A stretch of DNA of 64,000 nt from an uncultured Clostridia bacterium (GCA_944384195.1 CALWSK010000004.1:98918-162917), one strand, 5' to 3'; positions 17,874 to 27,275 are shown, counted from the stretch's first letter. Translations and numbers: made by a program. Notes: generated by a model from the letters alone, not told the origin.

Positions 17874-19243
17874 AAAAACAAACCCTAATTATTTTAATAT
17901 TATTAGCTATAATAGGTGGATTTTTTGGAGCATTTTTAGGTATAGAAAAAGTTTTATTTTTCTTTATCCTTATTGTTTTAGCAGGCTTAGTTTTATCAGA
18001 CTACCAAATAATAACATATGCTCTTTGTCTTTATCCTTTTATAGACTATGCTCTTAGGCTTTTTGTTCCAAGCTTTGCTAGCGTTTGGGACGAGCTTTTA
18101 TTTATGGGTATGCTCTTAGTTTGGGCTTATAAATACGCAAGATATAGAAAAGAAGATGGATTTAAGCAAGCTCCTTTAGATTTACCTATAATTTTATTTT
18201 TTGTAGCTATGCTAATTGTCTTTATTTTAAATTCTCCAGACTATAAAATATCCTTTGAAGGTCTTAGAGCAGTTATTCAATATATGCTTTGGTATTTTGT
18301 CATCTTCCAGCTTTTAAAAGATGATAAAGGAGCAAAAAAAGTTTGCCTTGTGTTTGTACTTGTTGTATCTCTAATGGCTATACATGGTGTGTATCAATAC
18401 ATAATAGGAGTAGAGATGCCAGCTGGTTGGGTAGACAGTAAAGAAGCTAGTGTTAGAACTAGAGTTTTTTCTATTCTTACAAGCCCTAATATTTTAGGCT
18501 CTCTTATTACATTAGCTTTACCTCTATGTTTATCTTTTGGTGCTATATCAAAAGGGAAAAAATTTAAAGTTTTATTTTATTTTTTATCGTTTATGATGGT
18601 AGCTTGCCTCATCTTCACATTTTCAAGAGGGGCTTGGATAGGATTTGGAGTTGCTATATTAGTTTATGTATTTTTAAAAGATAAAAGACTATTAATACCA
18701 GCTATAGTCTTTGGAGTATTAGCTATAGTATTAGTACCGGGAATATCTAGCAGAATAACATATATGCTAAGTCCAGAATATATAGAGAGCTCTTTAAGAG
18801 GAGGCAGATTGGTTAGATGGATAACAGGCCTTAAAATATTATCTGGCACGCCATTATTTGGAGTTGGACTTGGGCATTTTGGCGGAGCTGTTGCTATAAA
18901 TAATGATTTATCTTATCTTGTGGATACAGAGATGGTAAAAACATTTTATATGGATAATTATTATTTAAAAACTGCTGTGGAAACAGGTATTTTTGGGTTA
19001 TTTGCTTTTGTTATGCTTATGTATCAGATAGTGATAAATGGATTTAGAACAATAAGAATAACAAAAGATAAAACTTCTAGAGAGCTGGAGATTGGTATAT
19101 TAGCTGGGCTTTTTGGAGTTATAGTGCATAATTTTGTGGAAAATGTGTTTGAAGTACCTATGATGACAAGTTGTTTTTGGCTTTTGACGGCGGTGCTTAT
19201 GCATTTTTGGTATATAAATTATAAGCAAAATAAAATAGATTAA
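17870..19243 (+). CDS. O-antigen ligase / polymerase family protein (Wzy_C)
   Basis: A 457-aa polytopic membrane protein with about 12 hydrophobic helices. The conserved Wzy_C region is evident in FTFSRGAWIGFGVAILVYV and LKILSGTPLFGVGLGHFGG, followed by a long extracytoplasmic loop. Members polymerise or ligate lipid-linked glycans outside the membrane. The GTG start is embedded in the ATGTGA junction with the previous gene, implying translational coupling. In this locus it is the likely polymerase or ligase for the wall polysaccharide. Confidence 0.88.
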   Translation: MKKQTLIILILLAIIGGFFGAFLGIEKVLFFFILIVLAGLVLSDYQIITYALCLYPFIDYALRLFVPSFASVWDELLFMGMLLVWAYKYARYRKEDGFKQAPLDLPIILFFVAMLIVFILNSPDYKISFEGLRAVIQYMLWYFVIFQLLKDDKGAKKVCLVFVLVVSLMAIHGVYQYIIGVEMPAGWVDSKEASVRTRVFSILTSPNILGSLITLALPLCLSFGAISKGKKFKVLFYFLSFMMVACLIFTFSRGAWIGFGVAILVYVFLKDKRLLIPAIVFGVLAIVLVPGISSRITYMLSPEYIESSLRGGRLVRWITGLKILSGTPLFGVGLGHFGGAVAINNDLSYLVDTEMVKTFYMDNYYLKTAVETGIFGLFAFVMLMYQIVINGFRTIRITKDKTSRELEIGILAGLFGVIVHNFVENVFEVPMMTSCFWLLTAVLMHFWYINYKQNKID

Positions 19244-19256
19244 GAAGGGATAAGCA

Positions 19257-20384
19257 ATGATAAACTTATTAATAGCTGGGTATCATGGATATGGGAATTG
19301 TGGAGATGAAGCAACTCTTATGGCTATGACAACAAATATAAAAGAAATGGCCGATGATGTAAATATAACTGCTATATCTCATATACCAGAGCTTACTAAA
19401 ACCGAATATAATATTAATTCTGTTCAAAGATTTAATGCTGTTGAAGTGGCGAGAGCTATTTTAAAAAGTGATATCATACTTTCTGGTGGAGGCACTTTAA
19501 TACAAAATGGCACTAGCACACGTTCGCTTTTATATTATCTTAGTATAATAAAATTTGCTAAACTTTTTAAGAAAAGAGTGATGCTATATTCAAATGGTAT
19601 AGGTCCGGTGAAGGGCTCTATAAATAGAGCATTAGTAAGACTTGTTGTAGATAATGTAGATTTAATCACTTTAAGAGAAGAATTTTCTAAAGAAGATTTG
19701 CTAGATATGGGAGTTAAAAAGCCAGATATATATGTAACTGCTGATGCTGCCTTCACCTTAAAGTCTATCTCTGATGAAAGGGCAAGAGAATTGTTATTAA
19801 AAGAAGGAATTCCTTTAGATAAAGAAATTATAGGGGTATCTGTTAGGAGCTGGACTAAGACAAAATTTGTAGATAAATATATTAAAGAGGTAGCCAAGGC
19901 TTGTGATAATATGATAAAACAAGGTAAGATTGTATTATTTATACCTATGGAGCAACCAAAAGATACTGAAATATCTAAAAAGGTTATGTATGAGATGAAG
20001 CAAGATGCTTATATTTTAAATAATAAGTATAAACCAGATGAAATTCTTGGTATAATAGGACAAATGAATCTTATTATTGGTATGAGATTGCATACTTTAT
20101 TATTTTCTGCTTTAAAAAATGTACCTATGATAGGACTTATATATGACCCTAAGATAGAATATTATCTAAATGTTTTAAATATGCCTAGCGGTGGAGATGT
20201 ACGAACTGGTGATATAGATGCAAAAAAACTTACTACACAAATGGAAGGAATGTTTTTAGGGCTTGAAAGATATGAAGATGTATTAAAAGAAAAAATGAAA
20301 ATACTTCTTGATAAGGCAAATCAGAATGAAAATCTTCTAAAAGAACAACTAGAAGAAATAAGAAAGATTAAAAATGGAACATAA
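19257..20384 (+). CDS. csaB: Polysaccharide pyruvyl transferase
   Basis: A 375-aa CsaB-type enzyme. Landmarks are INLLIAGYHGYGNCGDEATL at the N-terminus, ILSGGGTLIQNGTSTRSLLYYL, LYSNGIGPVKG and IIGMRLHTLLFSALKNVPMIGLIYDPKI. CsaB proteins transfer pyruvate from PEP as a ketal onto the secondary cell wall polysaccharide, and the pyruvylated sugar is the ligand for SLH domains of S-layer proteins. The gene follows the O-antigen ligase by 13 bp. The C-terminal ~40 residues are helical and charged. This gene is the best indication that the locus makes an S-layer-anchoring polymer. Confidence 0.93.
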   Translation: MINLLIAGYHGYGNCGDEATLMAMTTNIKEMADDVNITAISHIPELTKTEYNINSVQRFNAVEVARAILKSDIILSGGGTLIQNGTSTRSLLYYLSIIKFAKLFKKRVMLYSNGIGPVKGSINRALVRLVVDNVDLITLREEFSKEDLLDMGVKKPDIYVTADAAFTLKSISDERARELLLKEGIPLDKEIIGVSVRSWTKTKFVDKYIKEVAKACDNMIKQGKIVLFIPMEQPKDTEISKKVMYEMKQDAYILNNKYKPDEILGIIGQMNLIIGMRLHTLLFSALKNVPMIGLIYDPKIEYYLNVLNMPSGGDVRTGDIDAKKLTTQMEGMFLGLERYEDVLKEKMKILLDKANQNENLLKEQLEEIRKIKNGT

Positions 20385-20404
20385 TTTTACTAGGGGGAAA
20401 TTAT

Positions 20405-20893
20405 ATGAAAAATAAAATTTTAATAGGTATACAAATATTTTTAGCAACTACATTATTAGCAACTACTATAGCAGTTGGAAATGCTGGAGGCTCTGACGAT
20501 CCTCTTGTTGCAAAAAGCTATGTAGATGATAAAATAAATCAAGTATTAGAAATAATAAATACAACAGTTGGTACTAATAACAGCGGAAATAATTCTGATA
20601 AAACAGAAACTACTCCTGTAATTCCAGATTCTAGTTTTAAGCCAGTTTTAGTTCAAGTTGGACAAACGATATATGGAAAAGAAGGTACAGAGCTAATTTT
20701 AAGAAGTGGTAAGGGAAATGCTGTTGTTCCTGGAAAAGAAGGTATAGCTAATATAACTAATGGTATGGAGCTAAAAAATAAAAATACAGTAAATAAAAAT
20801 CAACTTCTTATAATACCAAGAGATGACGGAAGAGGTATTAAAGTTACTGAAAAGGCTTGGTTTTTAGTTAAAGGTGGTTATTCCATAAAATAA
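20405..20893 (+). CDS. Exported hypothetical protein of the CsaB locus
   Basis: A 162-aa protein with a hydrophobic N-terminal export signal (about residues 4-24), a segment reading GGSDDPLVAKSYVDDKINQ, a short coiled coil, a Ser/Thr/Asn/Pro linker and a compact C-terminal domain with GQTIYGKEGTELILRSGKGNA. I recognise this layout from uncharacterised proteins next to csaB in other Clostridia, but no function is known. GGGGG precedes the ATG and the gap to csaB is 20 bp. It probably lies outside the membrane and may act in wall polymer or S-layer assembly (inference from context only). Confidence 0.7.
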   Translation: MKNKILIGIQIFLATTLLATTIAVGNAGGSDDPLVAKSYVDDKINQVLEIINTTVGTNNSGNNSDKTETTPVIPDSSFKPVLVQVGQTIYGKEGTELILRSGKGNAVVPGKEGIANITNGMELKNKNTVNKNQLLIIPRDDGRGIKVTEKAWFLVKGGYSIK

Positions 20894-20989
20894 CAAAATC
20901 TTCCCTATTTATTATTTATATAAATTTAATTTAAAAATTATTTTGTATCTTAATTTAATTATAAAAGGGAAGGGGTGTGTCAAAGCTAA

Positions 20990-21751
20990 ATGTCTTTTAC
21001 AATTTGTGATATTTTAGGAGTACCTATAAATAATGTAAACTTAATAGAAGCAACAGCAGTAGCTATGCTAGGATTTGAAAAAGATGAAAAAAGCCTTATT
21101 TTTACACCAAATCCGGAATTTGTTATAAATGCTCTTGAAGATAAAGAATTTATGGAAATATTAAATAGTTCTAGTTTAAATGTAGCAGATGGGATAGGCA
21201 TTGTTATAGCATCTAAAATTTTAGGATTTCCTCTTAGAGAAAGAGTAGCTGGATATGACCTTGTTCAAAGTATATTTAGTAAGATGAAATATAGCGAAAA
21301 TACTGTATATTTTTTAGGTTCTGATAAAGATACAGTATTTAAGGCAAAAGATATGATGGAAAAAAAATATCAAGGGCTTAAAATTTTAGGTGCACATGAT
21401 GGATATTTTGATGAAAAAAATGAAAATATAATAATAGATGAAATAAATTCATTAAAACCAGATTTGCTACTAGTAGGTCTTGGTTCTCCAAAGCAAGAAA
21501 AATGGATATATAAAAATAAAGATAAAATAGATGCAAAAGTTTTTATAGGAGTTGGAGGAAGCTTTGATGTTATGAGTGGTAATGTAAAAAGAGCTCCAAA
21601 GCTTTTTATAAAACTTCATTTAGAATGGTTTTATAGACTAATAACTCAGCCCACTAGGATAAAACGTATGTTAAAATTGCCTTTATTCTTACTTAAAGTG
21701 GTTTCTTATAAAATGAAAGGAGCTAAAAATGGAAAATTTATCAAAAAGTAA
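20990..21751 (+). CDS. tagA: WecG/TagA/CpsF family glycosyltransferase
   Basis: A 253-aa GT26 enzyme. The motifs FTPNPEFVINALEDKEF, VADGIGIVIASKILGFPLRERVAGYDLV, LLVGLGSPKQEKWI and VFIGVGGSFDVMSGNVKRAP are classic. The family transfers N-acetylmannosamine (or its uronic acid) to lipid-linked GlcNAc, in line with the ManNAc dehydrogenase in the same locus. The ATG has AGGGG 14 bp upstream, a longer gap than usual, and a CTTCCCT element 60 bp earlier could pair with that ribosome site. The C-terminus overlaps the YitT gene by 23 bp. Confidence 0.93.
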   Translation: MSFTICDILGVPINNVNLIEATAVAMLGFEKDEKSLIFTPNPEFVINALEDKEFMEILNSSSLNVADGIGIVIASKILGFPLRERVAGYDLVQSIFSKMKYSENTVYFLGSDKDTVFKAKDMMEKKYQGLKILGAHDGYFDEKNENIIIDEINSLKPDLLLVGLGSPKQEKWIYKNKDKIDAKVFIGVGGSFDVMSGNVKRAPKLFIKLHLEWFYRLITQPTRIKRMLKLPLFLLKVVSYKMKGAKNGKFIKK

Positions 21752-22610
21752 AGTATTTTTAAGATACCTTAATATAATAATAGGTTGTACTATACTTGCG
21801 GTATCTTTAAATGTATTTTTAAAACCTAACAATTTTGTTTTAGGTGGAGTTACTGGATTTGGGATTATTTTAGACAGTGTTTTTGAGAATACTTTTGGCA
21901 TACCATTTCCAGTTTCTCTTAGTAATATTTTGATAAATATTCCATTATTTTTAATAGCTTATAAACTTTTCGGATTTAAGTTTCTTGGAAATACTATTTT
22001 TGCCACTTTCTTTTTATCTTTTGCTTTAGAGATGACAAAGTGGTTACCTCCTTTTACTGAAGATATATTATTAGCGGCAGTATTTGGAGCAGTATTAGAT
22101 GGTATAGGGCTTGGGCTAATTATAAAAAATAGATGTAGTACTGGTGGAACAGACCTTATGGCCATAATTTTGAATAAGTTTTTAAAACATATAGAAATAT
22201 CTAAAATACTTTTATGTATAGACTTTTCTATAATATTTATTGGTATTTTTGTTTTTGGAGTAAGACCTACTCTTTATGCTCTTATAAGCGTAGTTATAGT
22301 TAGCAAAGTTATAGGCGTTGTTGTGAGTGGGTTTGATTTTGCAAAAGCAGTGTTTATAATAAGTGATAAATCTGATAAAATAGGAGATAGTATATTAAAT
22401 ATAATATCTAGAGGAGCAACCTCATTATATGGAGAAGGTATGTATACTAAAAATAGAAAAGATATTATATTTTGTATAGTAAAACAAAAGCAAATTCCAG
22501 AGCTTAAAGAAGTTGTAGGAAATATAGATAGTAATGCCTTTGTTGTTATAGCAGATGTTAGCGAGGTTATGGGACAAGGCTTTAAAGGAATTATAGAGGA
22601 TAAAAAATAA
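21729..22610 (+). CDS. YitT family membrane protein (DUF161/DUF2179)
   Basis: A 293-aa protein with five to six N-terminal helices (FLKPNNFVLGGVTGFGIILD, GLGLIIKNRCSTGGTDLMAII) and a C-terminal cytoplasmic DUF2179 domain with RGATSLYGEGMYTKNRKDIIF and VIADVSEVMGQGFKGI. That is the full YitT architecture. The function of the family is not settled; transport roles have been suggested. AAAGGAG lies 6 bp before the ATG inside the 3' end of tagA, so it is the last gene of the polysaccharide operon. Confidence 0.92.
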   Translation: MENLSKSKVFLRYLNIIIGCTILAVSLNVFLKPNNFVLGGVTGFGIILDSVFENTFGIPFPVSLSNILINIPLFLIAYKLFGFKFLGNTIFATFFLSFALEMTKWLPPFTEDILLAAVFGAVLDGIGLGLIIKNRCSTGGTDLMAIILNKFLKHIEISKILLCIDFSIIFIGIFVFGVRPTLYALISVVIVSKVIGVVVSGFDFAKAVFIISDKSDKIGDSILNIISRGATSLYGEGMYTKNRKDIIFCIVKQKQIPELKEVVGNIDSNAFVVIADVSEVMGQGFKGIIEDKK

Positions 22611-22635
22611 AAGGTATGCATTTTGCATACCTTTT
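22609..22635. terminator. Bidirectional terminator between YitT and the SNase/HhH gene
   Basis: AAAAGGTATGCA and TGCATACCTTTT form a perfect 12-bp stem with a 3-nt loop, with A-runs on one side and T-runs on the other. It serves both convergent genes. Confidence 0.93.
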
Positions 22636-22640
22636 ATTTT

Positions 22641-24284
22641 TTATCTTACTACTATAAATTGTTTTACTTGCTTGAATGTAAGAGGAGCATTATTATCTTT
22701 GAAAAATTGTTCTACTTCTGTAATAGAACCAAAAATTTCTTCTTTTCTTCTTTTTATAAGCTTGTCTATAAATTCGCTTGTTATATTATTGTTTAAAGAT
22801 TTTAGCTCTTTTTCAGAAGCCGTATTTATATTAGTATATAAGCTTATCTTATCATTTACATTAGTTACATCTATGTGTATTTGTGAAGGATTTGTAATAG
22901 GCCTATTTCTTAATATTGTATCTACTTGAGCTGAGCTAAGCCCCGCATCCACAAGCTCTTGCTTTGTAGCAGTATTTATATTTATATATTCTGGTTTTAT
23001 TTCTTTTTCATATATATTGGCTTTCATTTTTTCATATTCATTTTTAGAAAGTATTTTTTGTAAATCTGCTATAGACGTATATTTATCATCATATATTTTT
23101 GTTCCATTCTTGCTACCGAAGATAGAAATAAGTTCTTTTTTACTAGCAGTATTTATATTAGTATATATTTCAAGATTATCTTGTAAATAGTTTATGTCTG
23201 TAATATTTGCATTGGCAGTACCAAGTCTTGTAAGTTCATATAAAGTTTTATATGTGTATCCATATTCTCTATAGCTTACTATATCTTTAGCTATTTTATA
23301 GGATACGCCAACATCTGATAAGTAGCTTCTTTCTGATAGTCCTACATTAGCCTTTAATATGCTAGTATCATCGTCTACAGAAGTCCTATTATCTATAGAT
23401 ATATATTTTTCTATTTTATAATATAAACTACGAGATACAAAATCTTTAAGATTATTTATACTAGAAAATTCTTTTTTATTTCTTTCAGTTATAATTTTTG
23501 ATATTTCATCATTTGATATGCCAAGTGTTCTAAGTTCATATTCATTTGCTTTATTTATATTAGTACTAACTGTGAGAGCTATTTTGTTATCATCATACAT
23601 TTTTTTAGTAAATCCATCTACAAATTTTATTTCTTGAATATTAGAAAATAAATTTGCATCTCTGTAGGCTACTATATTTTTAGCTACAGTATCATCAATA
23701 CCTTTAAGCAAAGTTTTTAGCTGTTCTTTTGTAGCAGTATTTATATTTACTTTATCATTTGTATAGCTTATATTTTCTTGAGAAAACCCGGTTAATGTAG
23801 AATAATTAGGATTTTCATATATCCATAACCCAGAAGAATTTTTCTTTGCATCATCTTGAGCAGAAACAAATTTATTATAGTCTGTTCCTTTATCTTGCTT
23901 TTTATCTATCACAGCGTAGCCAAGTTTTATCATTTCCTCTGCTATATTTAAATTGTTTAGGTATACATTCATATAGGTAAATTTTCCACTATTATATGAA
24001 GCACCATCTCTAGTTAAAATAATATTTTGTCCTAAAACTGAATCTATAAGAAAAGAATAACTTTCATCAAAGCCATTAGTAGTTATTCCTCTAATTTTTA
24101 CATAAGCTATATCATTATTAGGGAGTTGTACTTTTAGGCTATCCCCAGATAGAACTTCAAGCACTTTAGCTTCAGTACGAAAATCTGTTATATTATTTAT
24201 TTGTTTTGCAAAGATAGGTATACTAGAGCTTATAGAAAAGCTTGATATTAAAAGCGTAAGAGCTATATTTTTTAAAAATTTCAT
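22641..24284 (-). CDS. Secreted protein with degenerate SNase domain and about six ComEA-like HhH repeats
   Basis: The 547-aa protein has a signal peptide (about residues 1-26) and a staphylococcal-nuclease-like domain at about 35-160. Six helix-hairpin-helix modules of ~55 aa follow, most opening with the phrase NINTATKEEL or a variant (for example NINKANEYEL, NINTASKKEL, NINTATKQEL). The SNase catalytic positions look lost: the region that should read RLLLVDTPE has KIRGITTNG. The protein is therefore probably a DNA- or ligand-binding scaffold outside the cell rather than a nuclease. AAGGTGA precedes the ATG. The gene is monocistronic and convergent with yitT. Confidence 0.8.
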   Translation of the reverse strand: MKFLKNIALTLLISSFSISSSIPIFAKQINNITDFRTEAKVLEVLSGDSLKVQLPNNDIAYVKIRGITTNGFDESYSFLIDSVLGQNIILTRDGASYNSGKFTYMNVYLNNLNIAEEMIKLGYAVIDKKQDKGTDYNKFVSAQDDAKKNSSGLWIYENPNYSTLTGFSQENISYTNDKVNINTATKEQLKTLLKGIDDTVAKNIVAYRDANLFSNIQEIKFVDGFTKKMYDDNKIALTVSTNINKANEYELRTLGISNDEISKIITERNKKEFSSINNLKDFVSRSLYYKIEKYISIDNRTSVDDDTSILKANVGLSERSYLSDVGVSYKIAKDIVSYREYGYTYKTLYELTRLGTANANITDINYLQDNLEIYTNINTASKKELISIFGSKNGTKIYDDKYTSIADLQKILSKNEYEKMKANIYEKEIKPEYININTATKQELVDAGLSSAQVDTILRNRPITNPSQIHIDVTNVNDKISLYTNINTASEKELKSLNNNITSEFIDKLIKRRKEEIFGSITEVEQFFKDNNAPLTFKQVKQFIVVR

Positions 24285-24406
24285 AAAATCACCTTAAATT
24301 ATTTTTTATATCATTATATCAAAAAAAGTACATATTTTCTAGTATAAAAATGATATTTTAAATAATAAATTATATTTTGGTAATTTTTAAGGTTTTTTGT
24401 ATTTTA

Positions 24407-24435
24407 TTGACGATAAAAGGTTAAAATGTTAAACT
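24407..24435 (+). promoter_or_regulatory. Putative promoter of the ABC/CARDB operon
   Basis: TTGACG (24407-24412), 17 bp and TAAACT (24430-24435) preceded by TG at the extended -10 position. A nearby TATAAT at 24438-24443 lacks a well-spaced -35. The assignment is moderate. Confidence 0.4.
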
Positions 24436-24472
24436 AATATAATATAACATATAACATATAGGAGGTGAGAAT

Positions 24473-25201
24473 TTGAGCGAAAAAAATTATATTATAAAAG
24501 TAGAAAATTTATCTAAAATTTATACTATGGGACAAGAAAAAATATTAGCTTTAGATAATGTAAGTATAGGATTTGAAAAGGGAAAAATATACTGTCTTTT
24601 AGGTACATCAGGTTCTGGAAAGTCTACCTTGCTTAATATGATAGCTGGACTTGAACGTTCTACAAAGGGGAGTATAGTGTTTAAGGGAAAACATATAGAA
24701 AAGATGAGCGAAGAGGGTCTTGCTATATTTAGACAAAAATATTTAGGCTTTGTTTTTCAGTCTTATAACTTATTGCCAACATTAACAGCACTAGAAAATG
24801 TGATGCTTCCTTTAGTTTTTATGGGATATAAAAAATCTGAAAGAGAAAAAAGAGCTTTTAGTGTTTTAAAAGAGGTGGGGTTAGAAAAGAGAATAAAGCA
24901 TAAGCCATCAGAGATGAGCGGGGGACAACAACAAAGAGTTAGTATAGCTAGAGCATTTGTAAATAATCCGGAAATAATATTTGCTGATGAGCCAACAGGA
25001 AATTTAGATACAAAAACTACATATGAAATGATGAACCTTATAACAAGTAAGGTAAGAGAACATAATCAAACATTAATAATAGTAACTCACGATTTAGAAA
25101 TTTCAGAATATGCCGATGAGATAATCTATTTAAAAGATGGTCATATAATAAAAACAGAAATAAATGAAAACCCTAAAAAAGAAGTTTTATATACGCAATA
25201 A
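24473..25201 (+). CDS. MacB/LolD-type ABC transporter ATP-binding protein
   Basis: A 242-aa ABC ATPase with Walker A GTSGSGKST (about 44-52), Q-loop Gln96, signature MSGGQ (148-152) and Walker B IIFADEP (168-174). VTHDLEISEYADEIIYLKDG is typical of the LolD/MacB/FtsE branch, which powers export or mechanotransmission rather than import. The start is TTG, 6 bp after AGGAGGTGA. It forms an operon with the CARDB surface protein and the FtsX/MacB permease downstream. Confidence 0.93.
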   Translation: MSEKNYIIKVENLSKIYTMGQEKILALDNVSIGFEKGKIYCLLGTSGSGKSTLLNMIAGLERSTKGSIVFKGKHIEKMSEEGLAIFRQKYLGFVFQSYNLLPTLTALENVMLPLVFMGYKKSEREKRAFSVLKEVGLEKRIKHKPSEMSGGQQQRVSIARAFVNNPEIIFADEPTGNLDTKTTYEMMNLITSKVREHNQTLIIVTHDLEISEYADEIIYLKDGHIIKTEINENPKKEVLYTQ

Positions 25202-25214
25202 AGGAGGAATAAAA

Positions 25215-27275
25215 ATGAGAAGAATATTAGTTATAATAGCTATGTGTTTAAGCTTATTTACTAATGTTGCTTTTGCAAGAGATATAAGTTCTGATTCAGA
25301 AAAGCCTCAACTTAAGATGGGAGGAAATAATGTATATAGTTTAGAGGCTGGTAAAGCAACAGAGCTTACCATACCTATAGTAAATCCTAGTGGTGATATA
25401 GCTAGCGGAGTGCTTATAAAAGCTAAGCCAGCAGATAATGCACCTATAACTATAAAATTTTTAAATAGTTCTGATAGGGCAGCTCAAATATTAAGAGGAG
25501 GAAGCCATAATGTAGTACTTTCTATAGATGTAGAATCTAATGCAACTAGTGGTAAATATCCTATTACATTAGATTATTCATTTTCTTCTATAAGTGGACT
25601 TAGTTTTACGGGTCAAGACACATTTTATGTAAAAATAGATAATGGAGCTACTATCCCAACTCTTGCTCTTGATAATATAAAAATATCTAGTGATAAAGTA
25701 ACTAGTGGTTCTAGTGTTACTGTAACTGCTAATCTTGAAAATATATCAAAGCTTGTTGCTAATAATGTAAATGTGGAAGTTGGGCTTTTATCTGAAAATA
25801 ATATGACAGTAATAGGAGGTTCTAGCAATATATATTTTCCTAGTTTAAATTCATCTGCTATTGAACCTATAAGCTTTAACATAGGGACTACAAATCTTAC
25901 AAAAGAAGGTTCTAACAAAATATCTTTAAAGCTTACATATACAGATAATCAAAATAAAGAGTATTCAAAAGAATATTTTACATATATAAATGTTATTAAA
26001 CCTAATAGTAATGTTAATCAAAATGTAGAGCTTAAGATATCTAGTGTTGTTGCTCCTAGTGGTACTTTTAAAGTTGGACAAAGTGGTACTTTTAAGGTAA
26101 AAGTAAAAAATGTATCTAAATCTACTGCTAAAAATATAAAAGTTAGCGCTAAGGTGCCAGAAGGTATAGTTCCTACTTCTTCAAATATACTTTTTATAGA
26201 GGAGCTTGCTCCAAATTCTGAAAAGGAGTTAAGCTTTAGTGTAGCTCCTACTTCATCAGCTTCTACGCAGACATATTCTATAGGATTTAGTATAGAATAT
26301 AAAAATTCATCATCTACAAAAGAACAAGAGGCACAACCTCTAGTAATAGAGCAATATGCGGGTATGAATGTTAATAACCCTACACCTAAGAAAGAGGGAG
26401 AGGCTCAAAAAACTTCTGTTCCTAAAATAATAGTTAGTAAATATTCATCTACTCCTACTATAGTAGAAGCTGGGAAAAGTTTTAAGCTTTCTATGAATTT
26501 TAAAAATACACATAATACAAAAACTGTTAAAAATATAAAAATATTCCTTACTGTAGAAGATAAAACAGAAGAAAAAGGAAATGTATTTGCTCCAGATAAT
26601 TCTAGTACAACATATTTTATAGATAGTATAGCTCCAAAGCAAGAGGTATCTCATACTTTTAATTTATTTGCCGTGCCTGATGCTAAGCCACGTTCTTATA
26701 CTATAAATGTAAATCTTGAGTATGAAGACGAACAAGCAAATGAATATAAATCTGTAGAGCTTGTAGGTATAAATGTAAAACAACAAGCAAATCTTGAGCT
26801 TAGCGAAATAACAAAGCAAGATACTGGGACAGTTGGAACACCTATGAATATAAATTTTCAGCTTTATAATACTGGTAAAGTAACTTTATCAAATCTTATG
26901 ATAAAACTAGAAGGAGAAGGACTAGATACTTCTAATTCTACTAACTTTATAGGAAACTTTGCTTCTGGTTCTTCAGAATATTATGATGGATCATTTATAC
27001 CAACAGAGGCCGGAGAAAAGACTGTAAAAGTAATAGTAACTTATGAAGATACAGATGGAAAAGAGCTTAGAAAAGAACAAGAAATAAAAGTAAATATAGA
27101 AGATATGCCTATGGAAGAAGATCCTAATTCTCAAGATGTACCACCGGAGAAAGAAAAAAAATCATTAACTAGTATAATAGGCATAATATGTGTTATAGCT
27201 TTTGTAGTTGGCATTATAGCTTTTATAATTATTAAAAAAGCGAAGGCCAAAAAGGAGTTTGATTTTAATGACTAA
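25215..27275 (+). CDS. Exported CARDB-repeat protein with C-terminal membrane anchor
   Basis: About 686 aa from the ATG at 25215, which has AAAGGAGG upstream; a longer frame overlapping the ATPase gene has no such site. A signal peptide ends near AFA-RD (residue ~21). Five beta-sandwich modules of 100-130 residues of the CARDB/COG1361 type follow, each opening with a pattern such as GKATELTIPIVN, GSSVTVTANLEN or VGQSGTFKVKVKN. A single helix at about 650-672 and a basic tail (KKAKAKKEFDFND) close the protein. It lies between an ABC ATPase and its permease and may be the extracytoplasmic partner of that exporter (inference). Confidence 0.85.
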   Translation: MRRILVIIAMCLSLFTNVAFARDISSDSEKPQLKMGGNNVYSLEAGKATELTIPIVNPSGDIASGVLIKAKPADNAPITIKFLNSSDRAAQILRGGSHNVVLSIDVESNATSGKYPITLDYSFSSISGLSFTGQDTFYVKIDNGATIPTLALDNIKISSDKVTSGSSVTVTANLENISKLVANNVNVEVGLLSENNMTVIGGSSNIYFPSLNSSAIEPISFNIGTTNLTKEGSNKISLKLTYTDNQNKEYSKEYFTYINVIKPNSNVNQNVELKISSVVAPSGTFKVGQSGTFKVKVKNVSKSTAKNIKVSAKVPEGIVPTSSNILFIEELAPNSEKELSFSVAPTSSASTQTYSIGFSIEYKNSSSTKEQEAQPLVIEQYAGMNVNNPTPKKEGEAQKTSVPKIIVSKYSSTPTIVEAGKSFKLSMNFKNTHNTKTVKNIKIFLTVEDKTEEKGNVFAPDNSSTTYFIDSIAPKQEVSHTFNLFAVPDAKPRSYTINVNLEYEDEQANEYKSVELVGINVKQQANLELSEITKQDTGTVGTPMNINFQLYNTGKVTLSNLMIKLEGEGLDTSNSTNFIGNFASGSSEYYDGSFIPTEAGEKTVKVIVTYEDTDGKELRKEQEIKVNIEDMPMEEDPNSQDVPPEKEKKSLTSIIGIICVIAFVVGIIAFIIIKKAKAKKEFDFND

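Noticed and set aside
17346..19243. Frameshift splitting a single O-antigen ligase gene
   Set aside because: The junction is a clean stop/start overlap and both products look complete in their domains, so a natural split or separate gene is more likely than an error.
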